Positions 1 through 9,203 of a DNA stretch of 39,099 nt are shown piece after piece; within the stretch, counting starts at the first letter, position 1, and every line of letters begins with the position of its first letter. The translations under genes were made by a program, and so were the position numbers. Origin of the DNA: an uncultured Oscillospiraceae bacterium (GTDB lineage: Bacteria; Bacillota; Clostridia; Oscillospirales; Oscillospiraceae); the NCBI GenBank assembly GCA_910584395.1, contig CAJUAS010000015.1:1-39099 (forward strand), in the 5' to 3' direction. Below the pieces are notes generated by a model. It worked only from the letters and a program-made list of their open reading frames with translations. It had not been told where the DNA came from and searched no databases.

Positions 1-3000
1 TGGCATAGCGGCACAGCATAACGGCCAACTGCTCCCGGGTGATCACATCGTCGGGGGCAAAGACGTCCTCGCTGTAGCCGGTGACAACCTTGGCTTTTGC
101 CGCCCAAGCCACACCCTCGGTGTAATACTTGCCCTCGGCGACATCCTTGAAGGTGGTCTCATAGTCGGTCTTACCCTGAGACAGGCGGTGGAGGACGGTT
201 GCAAGGCTGCCTCGGGTCATGGGAGCGACAGGGCTGTACTTATTTCCGCCCGTGCCGTTCACCAGCTCCAGACCGGCCATCTTGTGGATGGCTTCTTCCG
301 CCCACGGGGTCACGTCCACATCCTCGAACTTGGTTTCCGGCTCAGGAATGGTGGCAGGAATTTCCGCCTTCACCAGTTCTTCCCCGTTGGGATCGGTGAC
401 GGTGATGGTCACGTCCCCGTCCTTGGTGGTGACGGTCTCGGATTTCGTGCCGTCGGGCTGCTGAACCGTCTGGGTCACCGTGCCGTCGGGCTGGGTCACC
501 GTGGTTACCTTCGTGCCATCCTCCCGGGTCTCATAGGTAGTCGTTGTGGAGGGGGCGGAGGAGCTGCCGCCGGAGGAAGATCCGCCGCCGGAGGCGGGCT
601 TGGTCACCGTCACCCGGCAGGAGGCGGACACATTGTTCATCTGGTCGGTGGACACGGCGGTAATGGTGACCACACCCTCGGCCACGCCCTTGACCACGCC
701 GTTTTGATCCACGGTGGCAATGGCCTCGTTGCCTGAAGTCCAGAACAGGACGGGACTGGTGGCGTCCTCCGGGGTGACGGTGGCCTTCAAGCGGGCTGTT
801 GCGCCCACCAGCAGAGCCACATCCTGCTTCTCCATGCTCACTTCCTCTACATAGCGGAAGTCTTCGGTTTGAGGTTGAATGGTGGCGGTAGGTTCAGAGG
901 TCAACGTCCCCTCGTAGCTCCCCGTGCCGGTGACCCGAACCTTGATGGTCTTGCCCACTGCCTCGGCAGGGATGGTATACTTCGGCTGGGTCGCGCCGTC
1001 GATCTCGGTCTCGACGCCGTTTTCATCCACCACGATCCACTGGTACTCCACCGTGGCGTTGACGGGCACGGTCTTCACCGTCAGGATACGTCCCACACGG
1101 GCCGGGCCGATCAGGGCGATGGTCTGAAGGGTCAGGGCGCTGGCTCTGCCGGCGGCGGTGATGACCACGTTCCCCGTCACCTGCTCGCCGGGAATCGTGA
1201 TCTTGCCGCTCTCGGCATCGTAATCGTACTGCTCCGCCGTCAGCGCTATCCCGCCCACCTTTACGGTAATGCGCTCAGGCAGGGCATAGCCGCGGGCGGC
1301 CTCCAGCGTAACGTTCAGTTCCTCTCCGTGGGTGGCGGACTGCGGTGCGTTGGGGGCGCGCAGGCCGTCGGTGAGGCTGTAGACCACGGTATACTGCTTC
1401 CGCACGGCCTCCCCCGTCACGGTGAGGTTTCCGGTCACGCCGCGGGTAAAGTGAAGCGCTCGGTTGGGGGAGCCGGGCGTGTCGGGCAGATAGGTGTACT
1501 CGGTATAGATCGTGCCCGTGTCCGTGTTGGTCACGGTCAGGCTGCGGGGCATATTGTAGCCTTCGTAAGGCGTCAAGAGAATGGTCAGCTCCTGCCCGTA
1601 ATACGCCTGATGCTCATGCTCGGCCATGTCGCAGCGGATGTACTTCAAGTCATGAGTAATGGCGTAGGTCTTTCGTTCAAACTCCGCCGCCACCGTCGTT
1701 CTGGTGGCAGGCATCAGGAAGGTATAGACCCCGTCCTCCGCACCGGGGCTGACCACGACTTCCGTCCCGCTCGCATCGGTGACGGTAAGGGACTTGAATT
1801 GGTAGCCCTCGTTCACCGTCACCCACAGGGTCACGATATCTCCCGCGGGGATCTGATCGCGGTTGGCGCGGACTGCGCCGCCCTCCACGTTCTGAGGAAC
1901 GATCAGCTCCACCTCTGCGCCACCGGTCACGACAATACTAATGGTGGCGGAGGGCTCTCCGGCGAAGTGGGTGTCCGTCTCGGCGCGGCGGACGCGGTAG
2001 TTGCCCACGCCCAGATTGGCGATCTCCCCCGTGCCGTAGGTGTCTCCCTCGCCGGGGATCTCCTCCACCGTGCCGTCCGGCCAAACCACAGCCGTCCACG
2101 GCTCGGTGAGGGCGGGCATCGCTCCGTCCAGCGCCCACTTCTGATACTCATATGCCCGACCCTTGAAGAGGCCGGTGATCGCGCCGTCCTCGGCGTCCTC
2201 CCTACCCACGTTTCGGTGGGTGGGGGTGGCCTGCATCCGCGGGCCGTCCGCCTTGGTGACCGAGAGGGTGCGGGAGGTGGACGTTCCCTCATAGAGATCC
2301 GTGCCTGTGATCACGACCTTCAGGGTCTTTCCGATGTCCTCGGCCTTGACCACATAGTCCTGCCCGACAGCGCCCGAAATGGCGTCCTCGCCGCAATACC
2401 ACTGGATGCTCAGGTGTTCCTTGGCCTCTTGGGTGAAGGTGTTCAGATCGGCGGTGAGGGTCGCACCATATTGGGCCACGCCCTCATTTGCGCCGGAGAC
2501 GGTGACCGACCCCATCAGCTTCTGCTTGACCGTGATCTCGCAGGTGGCAAAGACCGTGGTGGGGTTGCCCGAGGCCCGGACGGTGATGGTGGCCGTGCCG
2601 GGGGCGACCGCAGTGACCACGCCGTCGTTGACGGTGGCCACGTCGGTGTTGTCAGACTCCCACAGCAGCAGCTCCGGCGAATCGACAGGGGTCACCGTAG
2701 GCCGCAGAGTAACGGTGTGGTCGGCGTCGCCCTCGTTGGCGTAGATGACATGGGTCTCATTTTCCGCAAAGGCCAGCGCCGTGATCGGCTTGCTGTCCAG
2801 ATTCTCCAGCAGGGGGATGATGGTGGACAGCTTGAGGTCCGTCCAGTTGCCGTCGGCGTCGGTGACAGAGTTGCCCACGGCGGTGGTGCGCAGGGCCAGC
2901 TTGTTGGCTCCGCGCAAATCGACGGTGAAGGCATCGGGCGCCGCCGCGTTCTTGGTGGAGGACTGCATCATGGCCTCCTGTCCGTCCAAGATCACGCGGA

Positions 3001-6000
3001 ATTGCAGTTCGGGGACGCTGGCGGAGGCCCGCTGGGCGTAGCTGACGCCCACCCGGCCGGAAATGGTATCAAAGCCCCAGTCGGACAGGTCATATTCCAC
3101 CACCGTATTGGCCCGGACGCCCAAGCCCTTGGGGTTGTCAACAGTGATCTCACTGCCGCCCGCCCCGATCAGGGACAGGTCGTTGTAGCTCCAAGCCCGG
3201 TCGCGGATGGGGACGTTGCCCACGATGGCGGACCAGCCCAAATCGGAGAGATAGGCCGACTCCCGCACCTCCACATGGATGGTGTAGGGCGTGGAGTTCC
3301 TCCCGTCAGGGGAGGTCACGGTCACGGTGACCTTGTTATAGAGCTTGCCGTCCTTGGCATAGAGCTTGCCGCCCGCCGCCGTCGCCGATTCACTCTTGAA
3401 GAAGCGGCAGGTCGCGCCGTTGACCGCTCCCGTTCCCGTCCCTTCGTCGGCCACCGCCTCGTAGGCGAGGGCCGCGCCGGACTGGGCAGCCACGGCGGTG
3501 AGGCTGGCGGTACGGTTGCCGTAGGCCACCGCGTAATACTCGGTCACAGCGGGGTCAAAGGCGGGATATAGCTTCAGCGTACCCAGAGACAGCTTGCGAA
3601 GCTGGGCGTTGTCCTCCTTCTGCTTCACGATGGCAAGGTCATACACGGTGGTGGTCACGCCGTCCTCCGCCACCACCCGCAGCTTCACTTGGGTCACGTC
3701 CCCGGTCAGGGGGATGGGCGCGTCCTTGGAAGCAGGCAGGCCGTTGACCACGAGGTTGAGCTTGGCCTTGTCGCTGTAAACAGCGGTCAGATCGGCGGAA
3801 GCCGTCCCCGAATCCACCGCCACCGTGCCCAGATCCGTGCCACCGTTCAGAGACACAGGCGTGCTGTTGACGCTCAGGGAGGTCAACTGGGCAGCGTCCG
3901 AGCGGTACGCCGCCTCGCCCACGGCATAGACCCGGATGCGCTTGGCGGTGACATAGTTGGTCTGCGCGTTGTCGTTTCCATATACGCGGGTGGTCACCAG
4001 ACGGACATGAGTGGCCTCCACCGGCTGATCCAACGTAATGATCTGGGCGGCGTTGGTATTTTGGAACGTACCGCTCTTCACCGTCCTAAAGTCAGCGTCC
4101 GTAGGCTGGGCAGTGGGGTCGTCCAGACAGGCAAACTGCAGCTCGTAATCATTGATGACACAAGAGGTTTTGTCCGTACGGCTTCGATAACTCACCACCG
4201 CGATCTCCCGCTTCTCATCAAAGCCGGTCTGGATCCAGATGGGGGTCTCCACAGAGGGGTGGCCCTGAAGATTTTCCGCCGTTGCATTGCCATAGTTGGA
4301 GTGCCACCAGCGGTTCTCATCGTCAAAGGCCCACGCAGGGCCGCCGTCGCCGCCGGAGGAACTCTCATACCAAGAATTGGCCTTGGCGTTTTTCGCCAAA
4401 ACGGCGGAGTCCAGTTCCTCGGTGGGAATTTCCGTCTCCAGCTGGGTCTTATAGAGCGCGTCGATATCGCTCAGCTTGAATTTGGTCCGGCGGATCCAGC
4501 AGCGGTCGGTGCGGACTCCGTCTGCCCAGCTCTGAGAAAACTCCTTGTCCCAGTGGCCGTAGGTATCCAGCACAAAAGTGCCGTCGGGGTAGACGGCCAT
4601 GCCGGTGTAGCCGGTGTCGCCGGACGCGGCGCTGGGCGCCCAGTCCTCATCCAGCCGGATGCGGTACTGGCCCTCGTTGAATTCCATCAGATCCTCGTAG
4701 GTGCCCACCCATGCCATCCACTCGCCGCACGTCCAGCCGCCAAAGCCGCCGTTGGCAGTCACACTGGTGCAGATCATCTCCCGGAAGGTGATGACCAGAC
4801 GGCCGCTGATGGGGTCGTAGAGGGCCTTGTGCCGCTCGCCGTACAGCGCGCCCTGCATATCCACGGGGCGGCTCCATGTCTCCCCTTCGTCGTCCGACCA
4901 GAAGATCACCGACAGGCAGTTGTGGCTCTGGGTGCGAGCCATGGCCACGATGCGGTTTCCGTCGGGGGAACGGAACATCCCCACCTCACAGATCTGCTTC
5001 GCTTTTTCTATCGCGTTATGCTCTGCCAGATAACGCTCCGGGGCAGACCACTGCATATTGCCGTTCGCGTCAAAGGTCAGATATGTTTTGTAGTTGTTGT
5101 AGTTCAAATCATGGAAAACGCCCATCCACTTGTCGATCCAGTTGCCGTTCGCATCCTTCAGTTGGATCAGGCTGGCCATAGCCACCACGGAGTATAACCC
5201 GCAGTCCCCCTGATACTGCACCGCGTCGCTCCAGTGGATGCCGTCGTCGCTGACGGAAGCGTCCCAACCGCCCGAAGCGCCGGAGCCTGTGTTATGACTC
5301 CAGTTGGGCCGCCCGGTGATAAGGACATACTTTACATCGCCATTGGTGAAATTCAAAGTGTACATCGTGGGGGTCTCTAAAGACCGTTCCCAGTTTGCAG
5401 GCGTGTCCTCGATCCGCTCCCAGCTCTCCCCCCGGTTGTCGCTCTTCATCATAATCAGCGGGCCGCAGCCGTGGCCCTTGGGGAAGGCGGTGACCAGTGT
5501 GCCGTCGGGGAGGGTGATCATGTCGGGCTGGCCGTAATACTGGTTGGAACGATCCAAAATTGGCCCGTACACATCGCCCTGATACTGCTCAGGCAGCATC
5601 ACGATGGGCACATCCTTGGGCTGGAGGTTCACCTTCTTGGTGGCGCCCAGAGCCAGCCGCTCTTCGTATTCTGCCGTGAGGGAGACGATCCCCTGCCGCA
5701 GGGTCTTCATGTCGGCGGCCAGCGCGGTCTTGCCCGCGTCGGTAAGGTAGTAGGTGGAGGAATCATAGTTAGGCTTCACCGTGGCAGCCAGCGTGTCCAC
5801 CGTGCTCTCCATGGCGGGGCAGTTGGCCCGGATGGTCATAAGCTTGTTCACGTCCCGCACGCCCTGAGCCATCTTCTCCAAGCGCAGGCTGGAGTGGGCC
5901 ACCGGGTTCACGGCATCCTTTTCGTCAGGGAAGATGAGGAAGCAGTCCCCGGCCTCGAACATGGCATGGCTGGTGTCCCGCAGGGGGTCGGCCACCCATG

Positions 6001-8023
6001 AATCATAGGCCCAGCGCAAAAAGCCGGTTCCGCCCGCAGCGTAGGAATAGAGCATGGTCCAGTAGCTCTCGCCCGGGGCGCTCAAAGAGAAGTTGCCGGG
6101 CTTGTGTCCGGTGCAGGAGTAGACGGTAGTTCGCAAACCGGCGGCCTTCCGCGTGGACAGCATATTCTGAAAGGTGCTCAGGTTACCCTTTACCGCCATA
6201 GAACCCACATTCAAATCGTCGATGCGGATGGAGAGGGCTTGGTGGGCCGCGTCCATCCTATCCATGGCTCCCGCCTTTTTGAAGGGCTTGCCGTCGGTGC
6301 CCGTCACGCTCTCGATCAGGGTCAGCGCCGCGTCGTCGATCCCCCGCTCATCAATGCCGATGTAGGTCCGGTCCTTCCAACCCTTTTCCTCCATATGGGC
6401 CATCAGATCGGTCAAAAAGGCGGTCCACCCCTCGTTCCAAGCGGCGGTGCTGTCCTTGGGGATGACCTGCTTTGCCCCGCTGGCGTCCAGATAGCGGATC
6501 TCGTTGGTCCACGGAGCTGTGCTGTAGCACACGATCTTATCGCCGATGCCGATCTCATGGATATTGAACTCGACCCACTTGTCGAAGTCAGTGTAGTCAA
6601 AGACCCACTCTCCCGCCGCGTTCTTGCTCCACGCCACCATGCTGGGGATGTGGACCTCGTTCTGGCTGTAGGTCTGCCGCGCCCATGCGTCCTCGGCGAT
6701 GGTGGTGGTGATGGCGTGACCGCCGATGGACTTGTACTTCTCCATGATAGGCCGCAAAATGGCAAAATGTTCCGGGGAGAAGGGGGTTACCTCATAATAC
6801 TCCGCCGAGGCATAGGGATTCTGCCACAGCTCGATGTCAAAGCCGTTCTTAAACTCCGTGGCGTCGGGGAGGACGGGAGACGCCACGTTCAGCGTATACG
6901 TAAAGGTGAGCTTTTTCGCCTCGGCCAAACCGCTCGCCGTCACGGTGATCTGGCCGCTGTATGTACCCGGCTCTGCGTCCTTGGGCACGTTCACCGACAC
7001 CCAAAGGCCCTGCACCTTCCCGGCGGCCACATCCACCGGGTCAGCCCCCATCAGGACTTCCGCAGCGTCCTTGCGGCTGCCCGTGGGCACGGCCACGCCG
7101 TGGGAATCGCCCCAGCCGGGCATCCCGGTATACGCCTGAACCACCTTGATAAAGGAAAGGTCTACGTTTTGGGCGGCGATGGTGTGTCCTTTGCCGTCGG
7201 AGAAGTCCCCTGCGGTGGCGGTGACCCCCGTCAGATTATTTTGCCCCGCCGCCAAAAAGATCTGGGACACGGCGGTATCGTTGCGCCAAGCGTTCAGGGT
7301 CGCGGCCTTGGCGTCCGCGGCCAAAGCCGCGCTGAAGTTGGCCTGAACGTACTGGAGGTCGTCGTCCACGATCGCGCCGTACAACGGCTCGGTGAGGTCG
7401 TTGAGGTCAGGGGGCGCGTTGGGATCGACGACAGCGGCGGCAATGGTGAACATCCCCGCTCCATCGACCTTGGTCACGGCAAATTTGGTGGGGGTAGCGG
7501 TAAGCGCAATTTGGTTGTACTCACCCACCGTGCGGGAGCTTATGTCCAGATATTTATTGTTGGACACGTTCTTAATGGTGTACCAGCCATTGGCGTCTAC
7601 GTTCATCTGGAACATATGGTTGGCCTTGTGGTTCTGGCAACCGCTGGGAAGCGTGTACGGGTCTCCCGGCGTGGTACTTTCTCCGCAGGAGTCCGTTGCG
7701 CCGGCCTGCGCGTACATCTTCCTGAACTTGTCGTTTGCCCCAACGGGTGCCGTGTCTCCGATCAGGTAAATACCGCCATCCTCAATAGAGGTAGCCGCAC
7801 TGCCCGAAACAGCAGAGCTGTCAGCCAACTTATATAGCTTGAGCGCATGGGATTCCGCACCCACGCCCCACGCGCCATGGTTGCTGACGTAGGCCCACAT
7901 ATTGCCCGCAGGCAGGGTGACCGTCCGCTCCGTTTCCCCCGCGGCCAAGGCCGCCGCAGGCAGCAGCGACAGCACCATAACTGCCGCCAGAAGCACAGAA
8001 ATCAACCTTCTCCAACGTCTCAT
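1..8023 (-). CDS. Giant secreted multidomain glycosidase: GH123-like + sialidase-like propeller + CBMs + SLH (partial, C-terminus off window)
   Basis: One uninterrupted minus-strand frame of about 2674 codons starts at the ATG at 8021-8023, seven bases after a GGGAGG site, and runs off the left edge. Domains seen (approximate residues): signal peptide 1-28 (RR start, hydrophobic core, ALAA); possible trefoil-like region 80-170; GH123 N-terminal beta-sandwich and catalytic barrel 200-730 with an Asp-Glu pair D558-E559, as in GH123 beta-N-acetylgalactosaminidases; sialidase-like BNR propeller 800-1185 with Asp boxes at 861-868, 925-931 and 1043-1050; F5/8C (CBM32-like) 1205-1365; two cadherin-like sandwiches 1375-1580; NPCBM-like 1585-1730; Big_2 1745-1835; Ig-like and InlB-like modules to about 2385; second Big_2 2395-2475; Ser/Gly and PDGT-rich linker; SLH from about 2565. 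Likely a surface-anchored enzyme attacking GalNAc- and perhaps sialic-acid-bearing host glycans. Module order is seen; substrate is inferred. Confidence 0.85.
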   Translation of the reverse strand, partial: MRRWRRLISVLLAAVMVLSLLPAAALAAGETERTVTLPAGNMWAYVSNHGAWGVGAESHALKLYKLADSSAVSGSAATSIEDGGIYLIGDTAPVGANDKFRKMYAQAGATDSCGESTTPGDPYTLPSGCQNHKANHMFQMNVDANGWYTIKNVSNNKYLDISSRTVGEYNQIALTATPTKFAVTKVDGAGMFTIAAAVVDPNAPPDLNDLTEPLYGAIVDDDLQYVQANFSAALAADAKAATLNAWRNDTAVSQIFLAAGQNNLTGVTATAGDFSDGKGHTIAAQNVDLSFIKVVQAYTGMPGWGDSHGVAVPTGSRKDAAEVLMGADPVDVAAGKVQGLWVSVNVPKDAEPGTYSGQITVTASGLAEAKKLTFTYTLNVASPVLPDATEFKNGFDIELWQNPYASAEYYEVTPFSPEHFAILRPIMEKYKSIGGHAITTTIAEDAWARQTYSQNEVHIPSMVAWSKNAAGEWVFDYTDFDKWVEFNIHEIGIGDKIVCYSTAPWTNEIRYLDASGAKQVIPKDSTAAWNEGWTAFLTDLMAHMEEKGWKDRTYIGIDERGIDDAALTLIESVTGTDGKPFKKAGAMDRMDAAHQALSIRIDDLNVGSMAVKGNLSTFQNMLSTRKAAGLRTTVYSCTGHKPGNFSLSAPGESYWTMLYSYAAGGTGFLRWAYDSWVADPLRDTSHAMFEAGDCFLIFPDEKDAVNPVAHSSLRLEKMAQGVRDVNKLMTIRANCPAMESTVDTLAATVKPNYDSSTYYLTDAGKTALAADMKTLRQGIVSLTAEYEERLALGATKKVNLQPKDVPIVMLPEQYQGDVYGPILDRSNQYYGQPDMITLPDGTLVTAFPKGHGCGPLIMMKSDNRGESWERIEDTPANWERSLETPTMYTLNFTNGDVKYVLITGRPNWSHNTGSGASGGWDASVSDDGIHWSDAVQYQGDCGLYSVVAMASLIQLKDANGNWIDKWMGVFHDLNYNNYKTYLTFDANGNMQWSAPERYLAEHNAIEKAKQICEVGMFRSPDGNRIVAMARTQSHNCLSVIFWSDDEGETWSRPVDMQGALYGERHKALYDPISGRLVITFREMICTSVTANGGFGGWTCGEWMAWVGTYEDLMEFNEGQYRIRLDEDWAPSAASGDTGYTGMAVYPDGTFVLDTYGHWDKEFSQSWADGVRTDRCWIRRTKFKLSDIDALYKTQLETEIPTEELDSAVLAKNAKANSWYESSSGGDGGPAWAFDDENRWWHSNYGNATAENLQGHPSVETPIWIQTGFDEKREIAVVSYRSRTDKTSCVINDYELQFACLDDPTAQPTDADFRTVKSGTFQNTNAAQIITLDQPVEATHVRLVTTRVYGNDNAQTNYVTAKRIRVYAVGEAAYRSDAAQLTSLSVNSTPVSLNGGTDLGTVAVDSGTASADLTAVYSDKAKLNLVVNGLPASKDAPIPLTGDVTQVKLRVVAEDGVTTTVYDLAIVKQKEDNAQLRKLSLGTLKLYPAFDPAVTEYYAVAYGNRTASLTAVAAQSGAALAYEAVADEGTGTGAVNGATCRFFKSESATAAGGKLYAKDGKLYNKVTVTVTSPDGRNSTPYTIHVEVRESAYLSDLGWSAIVGNVPIRDRAWSYNDLSLIGAGGSEITVDNPKGLGVRANTVVEYDLSDWGFDTISGRVGVSYAQRASASVPELQFRVILDGQEAMMQSSTKNAAAPDAFTVDLRGANKLALRTTAVGNSVTDADGNWTDLKLSTIIPLLENLDSKPITALAFAENETHVIYANEGDADHTVTLRPTVTPVDSPELLLWESDNTDVATVNDGVVTAVAPGTATITVRASGNPTTVFATCEITVKQKLMGSVTVSGANEGVAQYGATLTADLNTFTQEAKEHLSIQWYCGEDAISGAVGQDYVVKAEDIGKTLKVVITGTDLYEGTSTSRTLSVTKADGPRMQATPTHRNVGREDAEDGAITGLFKGRAYEYQKWALDGAMPALTEPWTAVVWPDGTVEEIPGEGDTYGTGEIANLGVGNYRVRRAETDTHFAGEPSATISIVVTGGAEVELIVPQNVEGGAVRANRDQIPAGDIVTLWVTVNEGYQFKSLTVTDASGTEVVVSPGAEDGVYTFLMPATRTTVAAEFERKTYAITHDLKYIRCDMAEHEHQAYYGQELTILLTPYEGYNMPRSLTVTNTDTGTIYTEYTYLPDTPGSPNRALHFTRGVTGNLTVTGEAVRKQYTVVYSLTDGLRAPNAPQSATHGEELNVTLEAARGYALPERITVKVGGIALTAEQYDYDAESGKITIPGEQVTGNVVITAAGRASALTLQTIALIGPARVGRILTVKTVPVNATVEYQWIVVDENGVETEIDGATQPKYTIPAEAVGKTIKVRVTGTGSYEGTLTSEPTATIQPQTEDFRYVEEVSMEKQDVALLVGATARLKATVTPEDATSPVLFWTSGNEAIATVDQNGVVKGVAEGVVTITAVSTDQMNNVSASCRVTVTKPASGGGSSSGGSSSAPSTTTTYETREDGTKVTTVTQPDGTVTQTVQQPDGTKSETVTTKDGDVTITVTDPNGEELVKAEIPATIPEPETKFEDVDVTPWAEEAIHKMAGLELVNGTGGNKYSPVAPMTRGSLATVLHRLSQGKTDYETTFKDVAEGKYYTEGVAWAAKAKVVTGYSEDVFAPDDVITREQLAVMLCRYA

Positions 8024-8103
8024 CGTTGTTTCCTCCCTTAAATGTGGTTGTTTCGGGCAAGCAAGCATTCGCCTTGGAATGCCCGATTTTCCCCTTGCGT
8101 ATT

Positions 8104-8131
8104 ATTATAGCTTTTTTGGTGAACCCGTCAA
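8104..8131 (-). promoter_or_regulatory. Sigma-A promoter of the giant glycosidase gene
   Basis: On the minus strand TTGACG (8131-8126) and a perfect TATAAT (8109-8104) are separated by 16 bp, about 80 bp upstream of the ATG at 8023. It lies back to back with the promoter of the CDF transporter. Confidence 0.7.
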
Positions 8132-8205
8132 GTTTTTTTCACCTTCCTTTTTGACATTTGTATATTCCGACGGGACTTTTTCAATCAATTTTTCAAAACC
8201 GTATC

Positions 8206-8234
8206 TTGACACGGCGCATAGAATGGTGTAAGAT
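8206..8234 (+). promoter_or_regulatory. Sigma-A promoter of the CDF transporter
   Basis: TTGACA (8206-8211), 17-bp spacer, TAAGAT (8229-8234). An AAGGAGG ribosome binding site follows at 8244-8250, seven bases before the ATG at 8258. The transcript leader would be very short. Confidence 0.75.
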
Positions 8235-8257
8235 TATGCTTTTAAGGAGGGACTGCT

Positions 8258-9190
8258 ATGGCTGAAATCAACGAAATGCAGGCCAATGCCATGATCAAGC
8301 GGGTCTCGGTGGTGACGGTGCTGGGCAACATCGTCCTGACCGTATTCAAGCTCTTCGCAGGGGTGATCGGGCGGTCGGGCGCGATGGTGTCTGACGCCAT
8401 CCACTCCCTCTCCGACGTGTTCACCACCCTGATCGCCTATCTGGGGGTGCGGCTGTCCCAAAAGCCCGCCGACAAGGAGCATCCTTACGGTCACGAGCGG
8501 TTTGAGTGCGTCGCCTCTTTGCTTCTGGGGCTGATTTTGCTGGTCACCGGACTGGGGATCGGCAAGGTGGGCGTGACCAACATTCTGGCGGGGCACTATG
8601 GCGACCTGACTCCGCCCGGCGTCATCGCTCTTGTGGCGGCGCTGGTGTCCATCGGGATGAAGGAGGGGATGTTCTGGTACACCCGGTATTACGCCAAGCT
8701 CCTGAACTCCCCCGCCTTTATGGCGGACGCATGGCATCACCGCTCCGACGCCTTTTCCTCCGTCGGCTCGCTCATCGGCGTGGGCGGGGCGATGCTGGGC
8801 TGGCCCGTGCTGGACAGCGTGGCCAGCGTGGTCATCTGCCTGTTCATCTTAAAGGTGGCCTATGACATCTTGAAGGATGCTCTTTCCAAAATGCTGGACA
8901 CCTCCCGGGGGGAGGAGTACGACGCCAAGCTCCGGGACTATGTTCTGGCCCAGCCCGACGTGCTGGGGGTGGCCCTCCTCCAGTCGCGCACCTTCGGCAA
9001 CCGGGTGTACATTGATCTGGTCATTCAGGCGGACGGCGAGCTGACGCTCCGGGACGCCCACGCCATCGCCGAGCGCGTCCACGCCGCCGTGGAGCGGGAC
9101 TTCCCGGATATTAAACACATCATGATCCATGTCGATCCAACAGAGGAAACGCCCCCGCCGGGAACGAACGAAGAAAAAACGGACGCTTAA
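8258..9190 (+). CDS. Cation diffusion facilitator (CDF) family transporter, Zn-type sites
   Basis: 310 aa, usual length for a bacterial CDF protein. These act as dimers in the membrane and export Zn2+ or other divalent metals in exchange for protons. Six hydrophobic segments span roughly residues 15-210, followed by a cytosolic ferredoxin-like domain (about 220-295). Metal motifs are HxxxD in TM2 (H49, D53) and HxxxD in TM5 (H160, D164); an HPYGHERFE loop lies between TM2 and TM3. The HD-HD pattern is that of zinc-selective members; Mn-type members usually have DxxxD. Single gene with its own promoter and a terminator overlapping its stop. No metalloregulator or operator was seen, so the substrate stays inferred. 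Confidence 0.9.
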   Translation: MAEINEMQANAMIKRVSVVTVLGNIVLTVFKLFAGVIGRSGAMVSDAIHSLSDVFTTLIAYLGVRLSQKPADKEHPYGHERFECVASLLLGLILLVTGLGIGKVGVTNILAGHYGDLTPPGVIALVAALVSIGMKEGMFWYTRYYAKLLNSPAFMADAWHHRSDAFSSVGSLIGVGGAMLGWPVLDSVASVVICLFILKVAYDILKDALSKMLDTSRGEEYDAKLRDYVLAQPDVLGVALLQSRTFGNRVYIDLVIQADGELTLRDAHAIAERVHAAVERDFPDIKHIMIHVDPTEETPPPGTNEEKTDA

Positions 9191-9203
9191 CGCGTCCGTT
9201 TTT
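9175..9203. terminator. Bidirectional intrinsic terminator containing both stop codons
   Basis: A perfect 12-bp stem (9175-9186 with 9192-9203) has A-run and T-run flanks and a five-base loop. The loop holds TTAA, so TAA of the CDF gene (9188-9190, plus) and TAA of the membrane gene (9189-9187, minus) overlap in it. The stem also encodes the last residues of both proteins. Confidence 0.85.

Noticed and set aside
869..3571. 900-codon open frame on the plus strand opposite the giant glycosidase
   Set aside because: It is in the frame complementary to the minus-strand codons of a GC-rich gene with clear domains. The translation is rich in Gly, His, Arg and Val without motifs.
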